Source of the DNA: Enoplolaimus lenunculus
Lineage: Eukaryota; Nematoda; Enoplea; Enoplida; Thoracostomopsidae
Direction of reading: 5' to 3'
DNA: 64,000 bases
Assembly: GCA_030248215.1 (NCBI GenBank)
Contig: JASANG010002678.1
Span: forward strand, 1 to 64,000
Shown here in pieces: positions 21,327-36,300 of the stretch. The position numbers were made by a program, and so were the translations under genes. Under the pieces are notes generated by a model. The model was not told the origin of the DNA and did no database searches. It worked only from the letters and a program-made list of their open reading frames with translations. How positions within the stretch are numbered: position 1 is the stretch's first letter; every line of letters starts with the position of its first letter.

Positions 21327-24300
21327 GTAAGCATATATTTGCAGTTCAGATACCATAAATGTTTCTATGCATGCAAGGATGGGCTGTTTCGGTCAAAAAA
21401 GCGAGACGGAGACCGAGCTCGAGACCAAGACCCAACCTACCGAGACCAAGACTTCTGGATTCTGTTTCGGTTAATTTTCAACCGTTACCGAAAATAAAAA
21501 ATTTTTTAACAAAAGTTTTGAATATTTTTATCTGCTTTGAATTGCCCATTCATACAATTAAACTAATAAATCGCCGCCAACATATATTTTTTTCTTACAT
21601 TATTTTCACTTGGCTACTGTCCCCATGCTCTTCAAAGAGGCTCGGGACAAATCCCACTGTTTCAAAACATTTTCGGTACAATCTCTAATTCAAAGCTAAA
21701 GTGTCGTTCTTGATCCCGGGCAAACCGAATAGACTGGAGATTTTTTAGCTATTCACCTCTTTGGTCTCGATTTGCAAATCACTACCCGCCAAATCCCGAG
21801 AATTGTCGAGACCGAGACAGTCCACTCCTGTTTGCATGACAGTTGTTTGTATGTTTTTATTCTTACTGCGGTCGAATTTTGGAAAAAATAAATTTGGTAG
21901 CAGTACATAATACCGTGCTTTGGACCGCCGCGTTTGCTGTTTCAATCCAGGTTTTTTGACGTCGCTAAAAATTTGTTACAACAGTTTTGATTTGACAACT
22001 CTTATCAGAAATCTAAAACAGTTATGGTTGGAAATTCGTATCTTAAACACTGTCCTTAGCTTAGCAACTACCGAAATTTAAAATGCGTTTGACTCATTCA
22101 CGCTGTGCTTTTCAACATAAATTCTTTCACTTCCTTTCATGAAGTATACCTCTTAACATCAATAAGAGAGAATTTAAGATTACTGTACACGCCGTTGATT
22201 TTCTTGCGCAGTGTGTATTAAACCCGCAAGAAAAAAAAACTAGGTTTGATTTATTACATATCTGGGCGCAGTGTGTATTGAAGCTGCAAGAAAGTGATCT
22301 TGGCGTTGTCTAAACGCTTTGATATATGACGGGAAGGGAAACAATTTGATACTAAAACATTTCACACAACTAGAACAGCTTACTTTTTTCTTCGGAAAAT
22401 CAATTCTGAGCGCACTTCACGAATCATAAGACTGCGGCATGTGTCATGGGTACCACTCATACAGAACGGTGCAGAAATTATTTCACCGGGGCGGATCCTA
22501 TTTCTGCAGGTACGTTAAATATGCAATAAATTGTATTAAAATACATAATTAAGGTTAAATTTTTCCATTAAGCTTAAATTTACCTCAATATGTGGCAAAA
22601 CAGGGCGAAAACAATACAGAGGAATCGATAAAAATTGCGTGAGAGGGAGAGGGAGACAAGGAGAGAGTACAGATGTCTTATGTATTGGGAAACAAAATGA
22701 ATGTTACATATTTCTTTAAATCAGCCCGCGAAAAAAATATAAATTTCTACGAAAAGTAAACATCAACGTTAAAACATACACGTACATCTATCATAAAACA
22801 GACCAACTGAAATCCGTTGGAATTTACAAATTAAACCGGAGGCAACAACATTAATTATATCGCCCGAAACTATTCTAACTACACCACTTGGGTAAAGCAT
22901 CCTGATTCATTCATAATACTACACATTTAAACATTGAATTGCAGATAAGAGTTAAACGATTAAACTCAAACCAAGGAGGTAACAATTATTATTATTATTA
23001 TTATTATTATATTACGCAAAATTATGCTAACTACACCAATTGGACAAAGTATCCTGGTTGTTTTATAATACTACACATTTAAACATTAAATTGCAAGTAA
23101 GAATTAACAGATCAAACTCATACGAATAAGGTTTCAACTTGGAATTCCTGATAACAAGCCTATATTCAAACAAGGCTGCACAGATAACACGTTAAACTCA
23201 AAACAAACATCTTGCTTCAGTGTCCATTTCTAGGTAATTAATGGTCTATCTTCTTGTTTCAAACGGGAAACAGCCTAAAAGATAAATTAACAAAAAATTT
23301 ATTCAGGTTTAAAGCCGAAAGACCTGACGCGTTTATTTTTTCAATTTTAAAATGATCAGTTGTATGACAGAAATTTCAATGAAAATTTGTTATTGCGTGC
23401 TTCAAAAAAACCTGGGTTGGGACTGCAAACGTGACGGGTCTCATGGCAGGGGTATTACCACTTTGGTTACTCATTTTTTGCCAACATCTGAGTCGGATAT
23501 TATGTACGTATATATGTACATATTTGAGAAAAACAATATAAATATTAAGGATACTCAAGTAGTGGCGATATTACTGTCGGTTTTTTGCTCAAGTCTATAT
23601 ACATATATTATGATCGATGCTGAATGTTTATACACAGATTGTGTTATATAATTCTTCAGCAAATTGACAAACCGTGCGACACTCGTCCTGGAGAAGTTTC
23701 CATGTGGGAACTGGAAAACCGTGAACTTCGAAAACGAATACTGGAGTTGGAAACGCAAGCGCTTGAGGAGAATACAAACCGCCGAATCAACCAAAATATG
23801 GTGCTTCATAATAAAGGAACAAATACAACAGAAAAGAATGTTTTAACCATGGATGAAAGTCAAATTCGATCAATGAAAGCGCTTGTTGAGACCAAAGAGG
23901 TGGAGTTACAAAGGTTTAAAGAACATAGTCAGAGTCAACTGCTTGAGATTAGAACTCTTCACCAGGAAGCATTGCAACAAATTCAGAATCGCGAATCGAT
24001 TGTGGCGAAGCAGAATGACGCATACAAATCGATGATCTATGAACTTGAAACAAAAGTAAATATCAAACTGATTATTTTGATTTGTGTGCCATGATGGAAG
24101 ACCGCTGCCAGAATTTCAAAAACCTCTAAAACTACTGAACACTAAAAACTTAGAGGGTATACATACCGTGAAAAGTTGGTAGAGTGGGTAAATATATCAG
24201 TACTTCATATTATTTTTCGACACAATTTTGGGTACGTACATGCAGCATAGAGGGTTCCAAAAGGAACTGTTTTTCGCATGAAATCGGAACAGGAAATGAT

Positions 24301-27300
24301 TTTTACCTGGCACAGGAACAAGAATCGGGACGGGCATTACGAATCTATTGTACAACCGAAGACAGTTTAAAATGCAACATTTAGTTTTGTCTATGCCTTT
24401 CTTATTGAATACGGATTTACTTGATCTGACTTATTGAGCATGAGTTTTGATGTTTTGAATTGATAAAATAGTTGTGTAAAGGTTTTGTCGTGTTTGCATT
24501 TAGCTGTCTACGTTCGAGAATGAAAATAAACAAGTGATAAAAGAACGTGATCGCTTGAGGGCATTGGTCACAGATTTACAAAATCAGGTTTCATCTCATG
24601 TTAGCAGCGCATCTTTCAATGAAAAGTCACATTTCACAGCTATCTCAAATATGAAAACAGAAAAAGCTCGATTGGAAGAAGAAAACAGCCGGTTGAAGGA
24701 GTTGTTACAAGCTAAAAAGGACGAAATCCAAGATCTCAAAGCAGTACATGCGGACGAACTGAATTCATCCCGTAAACATAAAATGGACTTGGAGAGCAAA
24801 GTGAGTAATATTATGGTAGCTTAGTCGAGGTCGTTCAAGTGTTTCAATCATTCGTTGAGCGAAGCGAAACATCTAATTTCAGCAATAAAGTGTTTTTGGT
24901 CCGGTATTATCCAGTTCCGTCTTGCACCCTGGCAAATTTGCATATTAGCATAATTGATAAGCCTAAATTAGGACGTTTTGTTCATAATTTATTATTCGGG
25001 TTACACGCAATCTAATTTCAGCAATAAATGGTTTTTAGATACGAGGAATCTGAATAAATTGTCTACAAACCTTTAAACCCGATAATTGAATGTTATCTAA
25101 CAGTTAATTTGCATATTAGCGTAACTGATTATCCTGAATTAGGACTTTTTACAATATTTCACTAATTATTAGGGTTACAAATAGAGCTGTCCGGGGCCGG
25201 GGCCGAAATAGTAGACAATTTATGAAATTTTTTACTGTTTCACTCGTATCCCATTATTGTCTGTAAAAATTAATTCAAACTGTGAATTTATAATCAGTCT
25301 GTGATTTCGAAAACAGAATCGTATGTCACGTTGACACTTCAATCGATTTATCTCGCTTTTTTGCGTGTGAATATTTTGTTTCGACCGTTTTTATGACATG
25401 GGTTTTTATTATAACAAGCAATAATCTTAGCCCAGGTACCGGCCCCGGCAAAAATTCTGGCCGCGGGACAGCTCGAGTTACAAGCAATCTGATTTCAGCA
25501 AATAAGGGGTTTGGGGCAGGGGAAATTTGAATAAATTGTCAACAACTCTTCAAAACCAATAATTTAATAGTTAGCTAATAGCTAATTTGCGTATTACCAT
25601 TTTATAAGCCTATATTAGTACATTTTGCAATATTTCACTAATTTTTAGTGTTACTGAATAATTTTTGGGTGCTAGGAATCTGAATAAATTGTTCACAAAC
25701 CTCCAAAACCGATGAATGAATAGTTAGCTGATATGTAATTTGCATATATATTACTTAATTGCTTAAGGGTGCTCGACCTTCGCTCAATACATATAGTCCC
25801 ACTACCACTGGTAATACTACGTTTTCAGGAGCACATATTATATACTTTGTGGTTACTGGCTTTTAAGCCTAAATTTGGACTTTGTACTGTATTTCGCTAA
25901 TTATTAGGGTCCATGGTTACCAGCTGTCAAATTTCAGTACTAAAGGAGAAATCTGTATAAATTGCTTATAATCCTCCAAAACCGCTAACTGAATAGGTAG
26001 CTAATAGCTAATTTGCATATTACCTTAATTAGTTAAGCCTAAATTACAACTTTTTAATTTATTTCACTGAGTATTAGGGTTACAAGCAAACAAACTCAGT
26101 ACGAAAAGGGTGCGAGAAATTCGAATAATTGTTTATAATCCTTCAAAGCCGACTAACAAGAATGTGCGGTCTCGGGCAAAAACATCAACAGGGATTTGCG
26201 GTCTCCGTCAAAAACCGAGAGCCGATACCGAGACGCGACAACCGAGACCGAGACTCTTTGGTCTCGGTCTCGGTCAATTTTTGACCGTTACCGAGCATAA
26301 AAATAAAATTTTTTCTAACAAAAGTTTTGAATGTTTTTTCGTACTTCTGTGTCATTCTAGCATAATAAAATGTTGCATCTGCTCAGGATTTATAATATTG
26401 AACACAAAAATTACCGCAAAATTTTATTTTTAGAAAAAACACACTGACAAACACAGATACAAGAATATAACACGACTAGGGTGCGATCGGATATCCGGTT
26501 CCGCTTGAATAGGCGGCAAAAACTGATATTCGTATGCGGTCCCGGTATTCGGTAAATTAATTTCCGTCGTACCCTGAACATGACCCCACGCCAAAAACGG
26601 CGATAAAATATAGAACGCTTTCAGTGTCAAAACTACGCTTTCAGCTTTTTTCCAACGAAAGTGAATCGTCAATCGCCAGCATATTTAATCTTAGCGTTGA
26701 CTGGAACTTTTAATTTTTTGGCATGATTTCTTAAATGTCATCTACAAATGGAACTATCTGTGTTTTGAAAAAACAATATCAAAAAGTTTGTGGTTTCCTT
26801 TTAAAAAATCTTCGATAACCGTCGCGGGCTCATATTGTGAACGTTGAGGAGAAAAAACGGGAATTTGTCTTTCTGCTTTGGTTTCGGTTTGAAACCTACC
26901 GAGACTCAAAAAACAAGACCCATACTAGCCAAATTTCGAGACTTACCGAGACTGAGACGATCTATGAATAGTTAGCTTATAACTAAATTGCATATTAGAC
27001 TAATTGAAAACAAAGTGGGTCTTTATGTTGTATATGTTTGGAATGTTTAACCCAAGCTTCGCTCAATGCATGTAGTTCTACTACGACTGGTCCAAACGTG
27101 TGTTTGACGCCCCAAAAACTTTTGTTTGTAAGGTTTAATAAAAATGCTCAACCGGGAGTCAAAGTCAAACTCTCGGTCTGGGGGCTTGAACTGGAGGGCA
27201 CATTGAGTTTGGAGGGAAGGCGTTCGCCGAGTGGGAACCCGCAAAATGTAGTAATCTTATTTATAAAACTACTGTAATATGCCTCCAGCACATGATGTGA

Positions 27301-30300
27301 AAATCAGTCTTAGCGTGGGCCTGGTTGTTTGTCGTTCGATGATATAACTCTTTACCTAACCTTATATATTTTTAAATAGTTTGATGTTGACGTACTCTTG
27401 TTTCACATTCTGCTTTATACGTAAGACTTACCTATGTGTGTTTTATAAACATATTTTAGACTTTTGATCAAACGAAAAAAATTGAAAAGTTACAAATGGA
27501 AAACAAACAGTTGCTTAATAATCAGGATGTGCTTAACAGCACAGTTGCAGACTTAAATAAACGCTTAACACAAGAAGGTACCGTGTCACGAGTGACTCTG
27601 CAACGAAACGCGGACACGGAAAATGCGCTTGCAAGCAAAGAAGTTGAACTGCAGCGCTTGCGTGAAGAAAAAACGCAATTCATCCAGACACACAACATTA
27701 AACTTACCGAAATAAATCAACTTGAAACATCGTACGCAATGTTAGTTTCGGAATGCAATAGTTTGAAGGCCGAATTGCATGACATAAAAGCACAGGTAAG
27801 TGGGAGTTTAACTTCGTTTTTAAGCATTACGATTTTGTTTAGCAGCGGGATGTGTAGCGCTACATAACTTATCAAAAATGCTACTGATTTTTGTAGTTAT
27901 TAAGCCTCGTAATATGCCATTAATGGCGTTGTATCAGCGGCAGAGCATCAATTTGTGAACTTCATTAAAAATGCTAGTTAGTTCATCGTTTGGTTTTCTA
28001 TTTTTTTTGCGTATGCCATGCGTTAACTGATCGCATTTATCAACTTATTAAAGAATCTGAAATGTTTGGATAATACTATCTCGTTGGTATGTATATATAT
28101 TATGGTGGTTTGGTTTGACGGATTCCGCTTAGACAATTAGAGCTGCACGTTTGAACTCTAATTCATCATTATGCGAGAAACCTGGTTGAAGTGAAAAGTA
28201 AATGTTTCTTTTAGTTGTAGGAATGATGAAGTTTTCATATAATTTTAGAACGACTCAGCGCCTACGGTAAATGTCGAAGAGAAACTTTCGAAATTGGAGG
28301 CTGAAAATTGTGAGCTTCGTTCGGAGCACAAACAACTACAGTCGAATGTTATCAGGCTAACTAGAATGATTGCTGCCCGTGGGTCTATCAATAAAGAAAA
28401 ATCATCATCTGATCTGAAGGCGAAATCAAAAGAAATCACACATCTGCGCAATGAAATTAAACAATTGAAAGATAATCGACGGGTTCAAAACTTTGAACAG
28501 TCTGTGGATAGATGTGACGCATGTGCCCGTAGACGTGATTCCGCAAATTCGGCAACACAAACGGAAATTGACGTTAGTTTCAGTTTACTTGTTGCATTGT
28601 AAGTAACGCAGGGGTGCAACTCATGGTAAAACATCTTCCGAGGGTTAAGTACATTGTCAAACAACACCTGTTCACGGACATATCTGCGATTGGTTGCCAA
28701 GTATCGATCGATGCTTTCCTTCTCACTCAGTCTTGTTATTTTCATAGTAAATTATTTCACATCTATATATTAATGCTGGAACGCCCCGCATACGTATTTT
28801 AGGCAGCGTTTCAACAGATTTTTGTTTTCTATTACGGTATTACGTATGCAAATTAAGACTGAAACTATGCTTTATGCATTGAGAATAGTAGAATACCTGT
28901 CGTTTTTTATGTGTTTTATATTCCTACAAAGCACTGCAGCATTTCAAAAACGGTTTTTTAATTTGTTAACTTAATACGGGGGGGCTCACGCAACAATTTA
29001 GCCTAGGACCAGAGAAGTATTTGTCCAGTTGCACATTTGTGCAACTACCTTTATAGTTTTGTAATCTAACATACGGAAAACCAGGTTATAATCTTAAAAT
29101 ATTTGTTTCTGTTCGTCAAAATTTAGTTCCCGTAGTTGAAAGCGCGTGTATGTATATAGTTGTAGTGTGTTAAGTTTTCGTTTCAGTTTTGTTATGCTTG
29201 AAAAGAAACAGTTATGTGAAAACTTATTTTTTTCTTAGTTAAGCGTTGATAACTCAGCAACTAACGATATCAAAGTTGAATTGCTAAGACTGGAAGCGGA
29301 GAATTTACAAGTTCGTGAACTTCACGCACACCTACAAGGCACTGTTGATGACTTGAGTGAAAAGCTGAGTGTTCAGATTCAAAGTACTCAAGCTATCGAT
29401 CGAGTGAACATTGAAACGACAGAAGCATTGACTGAAAAAGAATCAGAACTTGAAAAAGTTCGAGATGAGTTGCATCGAGTGATAGAGCAAATCAGTTTAA
29501 AGGATGATGAAATTTCAAAGCTTGAATCTGGAAATACACAGCTGTACAGTCAGTGCGAGTCCTTGCGTGCTTTGGTTGATGATCTCAATTCTCAGGTAAT
29601 GATCATTCGAACAGGTAGTTACATACGTAACTGAAAGCTTATATTAAAGGAGCAACCTGAGCTGGAGTGTATCGATCCGGAATTGCTCATTGGCGGAATC
29701 GAGATGTGACCAAACAATTTTGTTGTTATTACTCTTGTTAGATTAGCTGTTAAACTGGATTCTTTATACGGTACAACTCTGTGCATATGACAGAGCGAAT
29801 TAGGCACAGAAATACGCACTCATACACACAGCAGTTAGAGGACTTGCAATAATTTGTAGAAGTTAAGCTACCGCATGATAAAAACCTGGATACCTAGTCC
29901 GGATTCTAGTATTGAATTTTCTAAATGGATCGAAACAGGTATTTTTATTTTAGCACGGAACTTATACCATATACTATGTAGATATTGGAGTTAGAATATA
30001 AAGTACATGAGTCCAGATAAAAAATATTCGACTGACTGTTTCGGTTAGTGGTAACTGTATACTAGATTTTGAATTCTGAGCAGGATATTGATTTGTTGTT
30101 AAACGTTAAAGTGGAACCGGATGGATATTGGGTCGCATGATAACATGTTTGTTTATAGATTGTGTGTGGCCTGTAGTTTACACTTTTTCTTTTGAGTAAT
30201 ACTTTTGTTGAATTTCGCACATTACAGGTAAGTGCTAAACCTGGTGGTTGTGGCATTGAAGAGCATTATGCAATCGAAACCGAACGCAACGAATTAAGTT

Positions 30301-33300
30301 CAGTGCGTGCGGAACTCGAGAGCACAATTGAGCAGCTAAAACAAACTCTCATATCGCAGTCGGACCAGCTGCTCGGTTTATCAGGTGAGCATTCGGTATG
30401 TGTTGAAACGCTGGCGTCCAAAGATGCAGAACTGGAAAAATTGCGTCAAACTGTCACACAATTATTCGAGACCGAAAAACGTCTATTGAAGCAACTTGAA
30501 CAATTAAGCGCAGCAAACGATGAGTTTATGGTTAGTTGTTCGGATCATGAAAACAGCTTGCTCAAGTTGAACACAACAGTGGCGGAAAAGCTGTCTGAAA
30601 TCACTAGTTTGGAAAGCGAGAAATCAAATTTAACGCAGTTGCTAAATGACTTGAATAGTAAAGCGGATTCGATCCGAATCGAGAGCGAACAACGAATAAA
30701 CCAGCTGCGTAGTGAGCACACAAAAGAAATGGCAGAGTTGAAACTAAAGTACGAAATCCAGGCACGTTCCGGGCAGCAACAGGATGTAGCTGGACCTGAT
30801 CGGTCAACAGAAGAATATTGGCAGAGTAATCGTGGTGAAGATAATTGGTAAGTATTGTTTGAAAATTTTAAAATTAGGTTTTGGTTTAAATGCAATTTTG
30901 TACGTTTTATTGTTTTTCTTACCTGCTAGCAAAGAAACTTGAATATTGCGTAAGTTTTCGGGCGTTTCAAAGACTGGAATTGTTTGGTTTTTAATTCAAA
31001 CACGCGTGGTCAACATAGCGCATTGTGTCGAAGTTTTTATATGTACAAAAAAGATCGCATTTGCTGTGCATATTACCACAGATTACAGCTGTACTGTTGT
31101 TATTGCTTACTATGAACATATTTTGATGTTTGGTGCCTTTTGTATCGCTGATGTGGTAAGCTTATTAGGTTGGATGTGTCAATTTTTGTCAGTTTTGCTA
31201 CACCTGATTTTGATTTTAATTGTATGACGTTAAAGAAACATAATTTTTACATACGTATATGTTCTAAAATTAATGTCTGTTCGCCAGCATAAAGTGCAAG
31301 GGGCACGTGTACATTTCACCCCACAGTTCTCGAAATATTCATATTTTGGTATAACATGTCTTTACGACTAGACTTATGACTTTTTGGGTTAACTTTGTGT
31401 GAAGAAATTGTATTCGAGCCAATAATTGTTTTTCGGAACGCTAAGAAGGTTTTCTAGATTTTTGTGCTGTTTGTTGTGTTTATCTAGAACTTTTCGTTTG
31501 GTGATTCGACATTACATTTATTGCGATGGCTGAGATTAATTAATCATTGTATGTGTGTTTGTGTCTGTGTGTTTGACAAGCCTTGCTCGCAAATGTTTTC
31601 CATCGGCTGACAAAACAATTATAAACTAAACAGTTTGAAAATGCATAATTTTTAGCAAAATCGCAAGGAGTTTTTGCAGCTTAGTCACCTGCAGATCAGC
31701 TGTTATAAATGCAAGTTTGTGCGTCGTAGTGTGCAAACTGTGGTAGTTGTTTTTGGTGCATTGCAGAGGATGCGTTATTGCTTAGCAAAATTTCGAGAAG
31801 TTTTTTTATGTTACATTGTTTTGTTTTTTGTATAATTTTATTTTATTTTTGTGGTCTGGATGTGTTTTCGAAATTGAATATTATGTTGTTTGGTAGCCTA
31901 ATTAGTAGAAAATAAGGTTTCAAACCAAAAATTTGCGAAACTCTGTGCTTCGCTCAATGAAAAATCCGAGCTAGGAATTTTAAATTAGACGCAAGTCAAA
32001 TCGAACACTGCAATGAACTACGTCTAATCACAGATCTAATTTCGCAGACATATTTGCTCTCACACAGTGTCATGGGTACATTTTTGTATGAACCAAATGT
32101 GAACAAACACAGCTGCGCTTTAGTCTGAACACGTCGCCCCGGCTTTGACCCGGCATCCGATGATAGTAATCGCCCCTGGAAAAGTTTAGTTCGTATAAGT
32201 AAGCAAACACTTCAGCAGTGTAGCCCTCTAGACCAAGACTTATTGCAACAAAATCTCATGAAGGGTATCATAAGCTCAAATATGCAAATGTTTTCGATAC
32301 CTGATGACCATTATCGAGACAGCGCCGGCTGGAACCAAAAACATACAGACATAACCTGTACCGGTTTCATTTTCACATGCTTATGCTTCAAAATTGCACC
32401 GAGCAAAGTTTGTTAAACTAATTAGCTAAGCGCATATCATAAGCTAAGCATTTGCATGAGGAATTTCTACACACATGTTTGTATTTAATTCAATGTTATG
32501 ACCCTATTCTCAGTAGTGATTGTGTTTTATTGCGTTGGAGTATGACGCAAGGCTATTTCTTTCGGCTGAATATGCTATCTTTCGGTTGACTTTATTGGCA
32601 ATGGTTAGGCCGTTACTGGGTATGTAAAACATACTGTTGGAGCTTGATTTACTCTTGTTTTTCTTCTATTTTACATTGCTTTAGTGGTATAAGGCGTCGT
32701 AAGCCAATTTGTTATTCAGGCCAATTCCTAATTGGCCTATTTTGAACTGCTAGGTTATGTGATAGCAGTGTGGCCCAGGCTAAACTGCTATTGAACTTAT
32801 GAAGTAATCAGATTTGATTATTTGGACAGATGCGATACACTTAACCAATCAGCGTTGGTATTACATCACCGTTGTTTTGCGAAATCTCACAATTGCAAAT
32901 TGGCGTTGGTATATAATTGGCCTGAGTTGCAGATTAGCGTACGACATATGTACCAAAATTTATTTTCTCACGCGTTATCGTTGTGTGTAGTGACTGTTTT
33001 TGAACGATTAACATACTATATTTAAAGTATTTGTGTGACCCTAAACGAACATCCTGGCTACGCCTATGTCCTGCACTGTTCCATTCTAGTTACGATTGTT
33101 CTTAGAACTTGTTCACACCACCAGCTTTCATAGTGCTTAAAATATAGGGAATGTGTATCATTATGTCCTTAAAAAACTGTTTATTTCAGTCAATTTTTTT
33201 CAACAAACATAAAGGCAACAGAAAAGGCAGCTTCACATACTCGTCAGCCCTGATATAAGTTAGCAATTGATGTTGAAAGCATTGTAGCTCACTGTTCATA

Positions 33301-36300
33301 GCATTGTACCTCACTGTTTGATTACGAAACGTTTCGCATTGCAATTTTTTTGCGGTGCCAACTGTATTATATCCTCACAAAAAGTACTGATTAATACTCG
33401 CGACACTGACAGCTGAGCAGTGCCGATTAATCGCCGTACCGTACAGTAATAATATATTATGCTGAAACAAGCAATCGGCGACGTTTTTAAGTTTTAGTAA
33501 ATAAATTGCAGCTGTCTCGCCATCATTTAGTAGGCGATTTACTGTTGTTTACAGTGATTTTTTGATGTTTACCGCAGCCAAACAACGGGCGCGTTTCGTT
33601 GCTGAGCTGATTGAAACAAATCAAAATAAAGTTTGTTATGACGCTGTGTGTTATTTTGCTGTGTTTGTGCATTAAAATACAGTGTTTAATGATAACAAAA
33701 CTCACAGTGTAATGTGTTCGTTTTATTAGTAGCAACGTTGGTGGTATTACAATCTGTTTAGTTTATGTATGTTTAGAAAGAAGGTTTTGTTGTGTTTAGT
33801 TTCCAGAATTTTCGGATGTCTGGGATATTTAAGTTTTGTTCCCTGTGGGTAGATGGATATTTAAGTTTTTTCTTGTGGGTAGAGGGATATTTAAGTTTAT
33901 TTTCCGGTGGGTAGACAATTAACTTAAGCCGTATGTAATACATCAAACTGAAGCTATAAATCTGACGTCTTTACGTCAGGTTTAACGATTGACGTGCGTT
34001 TGTACATGTACTTAGTGCCGGCGTAAGAGCGTAACATGTGCCAAGATGCCCCGCTAGATTTTGACCGCGGAGCCAAACATCGGCATACCAGTATGCGCCC
34101 GAGGGTGGCATCAAATGTTCGGATTCGGCAAACAATTTTCGGTTCGGATTCAGTTGTGAAAAGCCGAATGCAACAATGTTCGGCATACAATTTTAAACAA
34201 TAAAAAATGTTAACTAAGTTAATATAAATCAATATTTTTTGGTTTCAGGTCACATCTCTCAAAATTGAGGTCGGGTACGAAATAAATCCACTTGCAAAAA
34301 CGTACATTTGCTCTAACAGTAAAATAAATGTTAAGTTTTGCAGGTCGAAAAGCAATGTACTAACTTTATTGCGTTCTCAGAGTGTGTGAGCTTAGCAATA
34401 GACTCGGATTGGGTGAAATCGTGGATTGGGTGCCACCATTTGCTCTTCTGCCGGACCGTTCTGGTATGCCCATTTTTGGACCGCAATCCGAAGATTTGGC
34501 ACTCATAAGAGTATGATTAAATGCACGCATTCTGGATTGCTGATTTTTGTGCCGGCTCCACCCCCGAACAGTTGGTCACCTAAGAATATGATAAAGTTTT
34601 GACTTTCTAGAGATATTTTGTCTCCACGTCCCTGTGCATTTTGCATAGGGATGTGCCGATTAATCGGCATCGGTAATAATCGGCACTTTTCGTGAGTATC
34701 GGCATCGTCACTGCAAAAGAAATTGCCGATTTTTTGTCGATATTTTTGCACATAACAGTCAGTTGGAATGCTATCTATTTATTTTGGGCGCATCTGGTCA
34801 GGAAAACTGTTGCGTATTTCTCTTGCGTTTGTGTTTGAAAAAATAGGTTAGGATTTAAGTCTTCATATAATGATGTAATGTAGTATGTTATCTGGTTATT
34901 AAGCATTGTATACTAAAGTTGGAATCGGCTTCGGCATCGGTTCGGCATTGGCAAAATTTCCAAATAAGAATTGGTATCGGCATCGGCAAAAATTTCGGTA
35001 TTGGCACATCCCGGATTTTGCACGTAGATTTGTGGTCCACGTCCGAAGGTTTATCATCTTTAACTGAGATGTGCAACGGGCAATTGGTGAACAAATATAT
35101 ACATTAATTTATTGTGCTGGAACTAGAACAGCACAAAAATGTGAAAAATCGCTTAAAACTTTTATTACAAAAAAATTATTTATATTTTCGGTAACCGTCC
35201 ATAGTTTTTTGAGACCGAGACCCAGAAGTCTCGGTTTCGGTAAGTCTGTCTCGGTCTTGGGTCTCGGTGTTTTGATCGAGGCCGCACATCCCTGTCCCTT
35301 AAAATTATGACTGAATTAGTACAGGTTTTAAGTTTTTGATCAGATATCCCAACAGACAATTAGGAAGCCAAATTATATGTGAAGATCCTGGTGAATAAGC
35401 TGCATAACACTATTCACGAATGTCCCTGAATACGCCTTAGTTTAAGTTTGCAACACGAGTGTCCAAGGTTGTTTGTTTGTTTGTTTGTTTGTTTGTTTGT
35501 TTGTTTGTTTGTTTGTTTGTTTGTTTGTTTGTTTGTTTGTTTGTTTTTACTTTGAATCGTTTTACTTTTTGGTTATCCGCCTACATCCGGCGTTTGCGAT
35601 TTGTCCCCAAACGGTTCGATTGTGAAAAGTTGTGCATTTTTCAGTTTATCTGACATTCAGCGATCTTTATATATATCCAAATTTGAGTTTTTGAAAATTA
35701 AGATTTTTTCATGTCCATTTTGCGACCGATGACGCAGTTTGCTGCTGAGCCGAGCTGAACCTCACTGTCGTTGTCATTCAACCATTTCTTAAAACATCGA
35801 CCAATACCGGTTACGGGTGACGGTTGCTACCGGATATAAACCGGAATGGAATATGGAAGGTACGCGACACATCGTAAGCCCTTTTGTGTTATCGCTCTTG
35901 AATATTTCATCACGTACTAGTAGTACCTTAAACTAAAAATTTTGGCGAGTGATTAAGTTTTCCTCATTTAGCATAATGGTGACTGGGTGTAAACGGATAC
36001 GAAGCAAAAATAACGGGATCGGAAACCGAAAACAGATGTCGACGAAGGGTATAAGTTTCACTGTTTTGTGCTAATTTAAATTGTGACATGCAAATATATT
36101 TACCAGGATTTTTAAAGTTTTAAAGAAAAACATGTGAATTTTAAGTAATTTTCAACCAATTATGAATATAAAATAACAAAGAAATTTGAGGTGTATTTAT
36201 TTCTATAACGGAAACACAAAGGGACGCCGATTTTTGCCTGAAACGCAAACGAATATCAGGTTAATAACCCTTTTTGGTAATTGTTCAAAGGTTTATCGAG

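Noticed and set aside
22449-22509. ATG frame ending at a GTACGT donor in intron 1 of the coiled-coil gene
   Set aside because: It ends in phase 1, while exon 2 needs phase 0; no other acceptor nearby fits.
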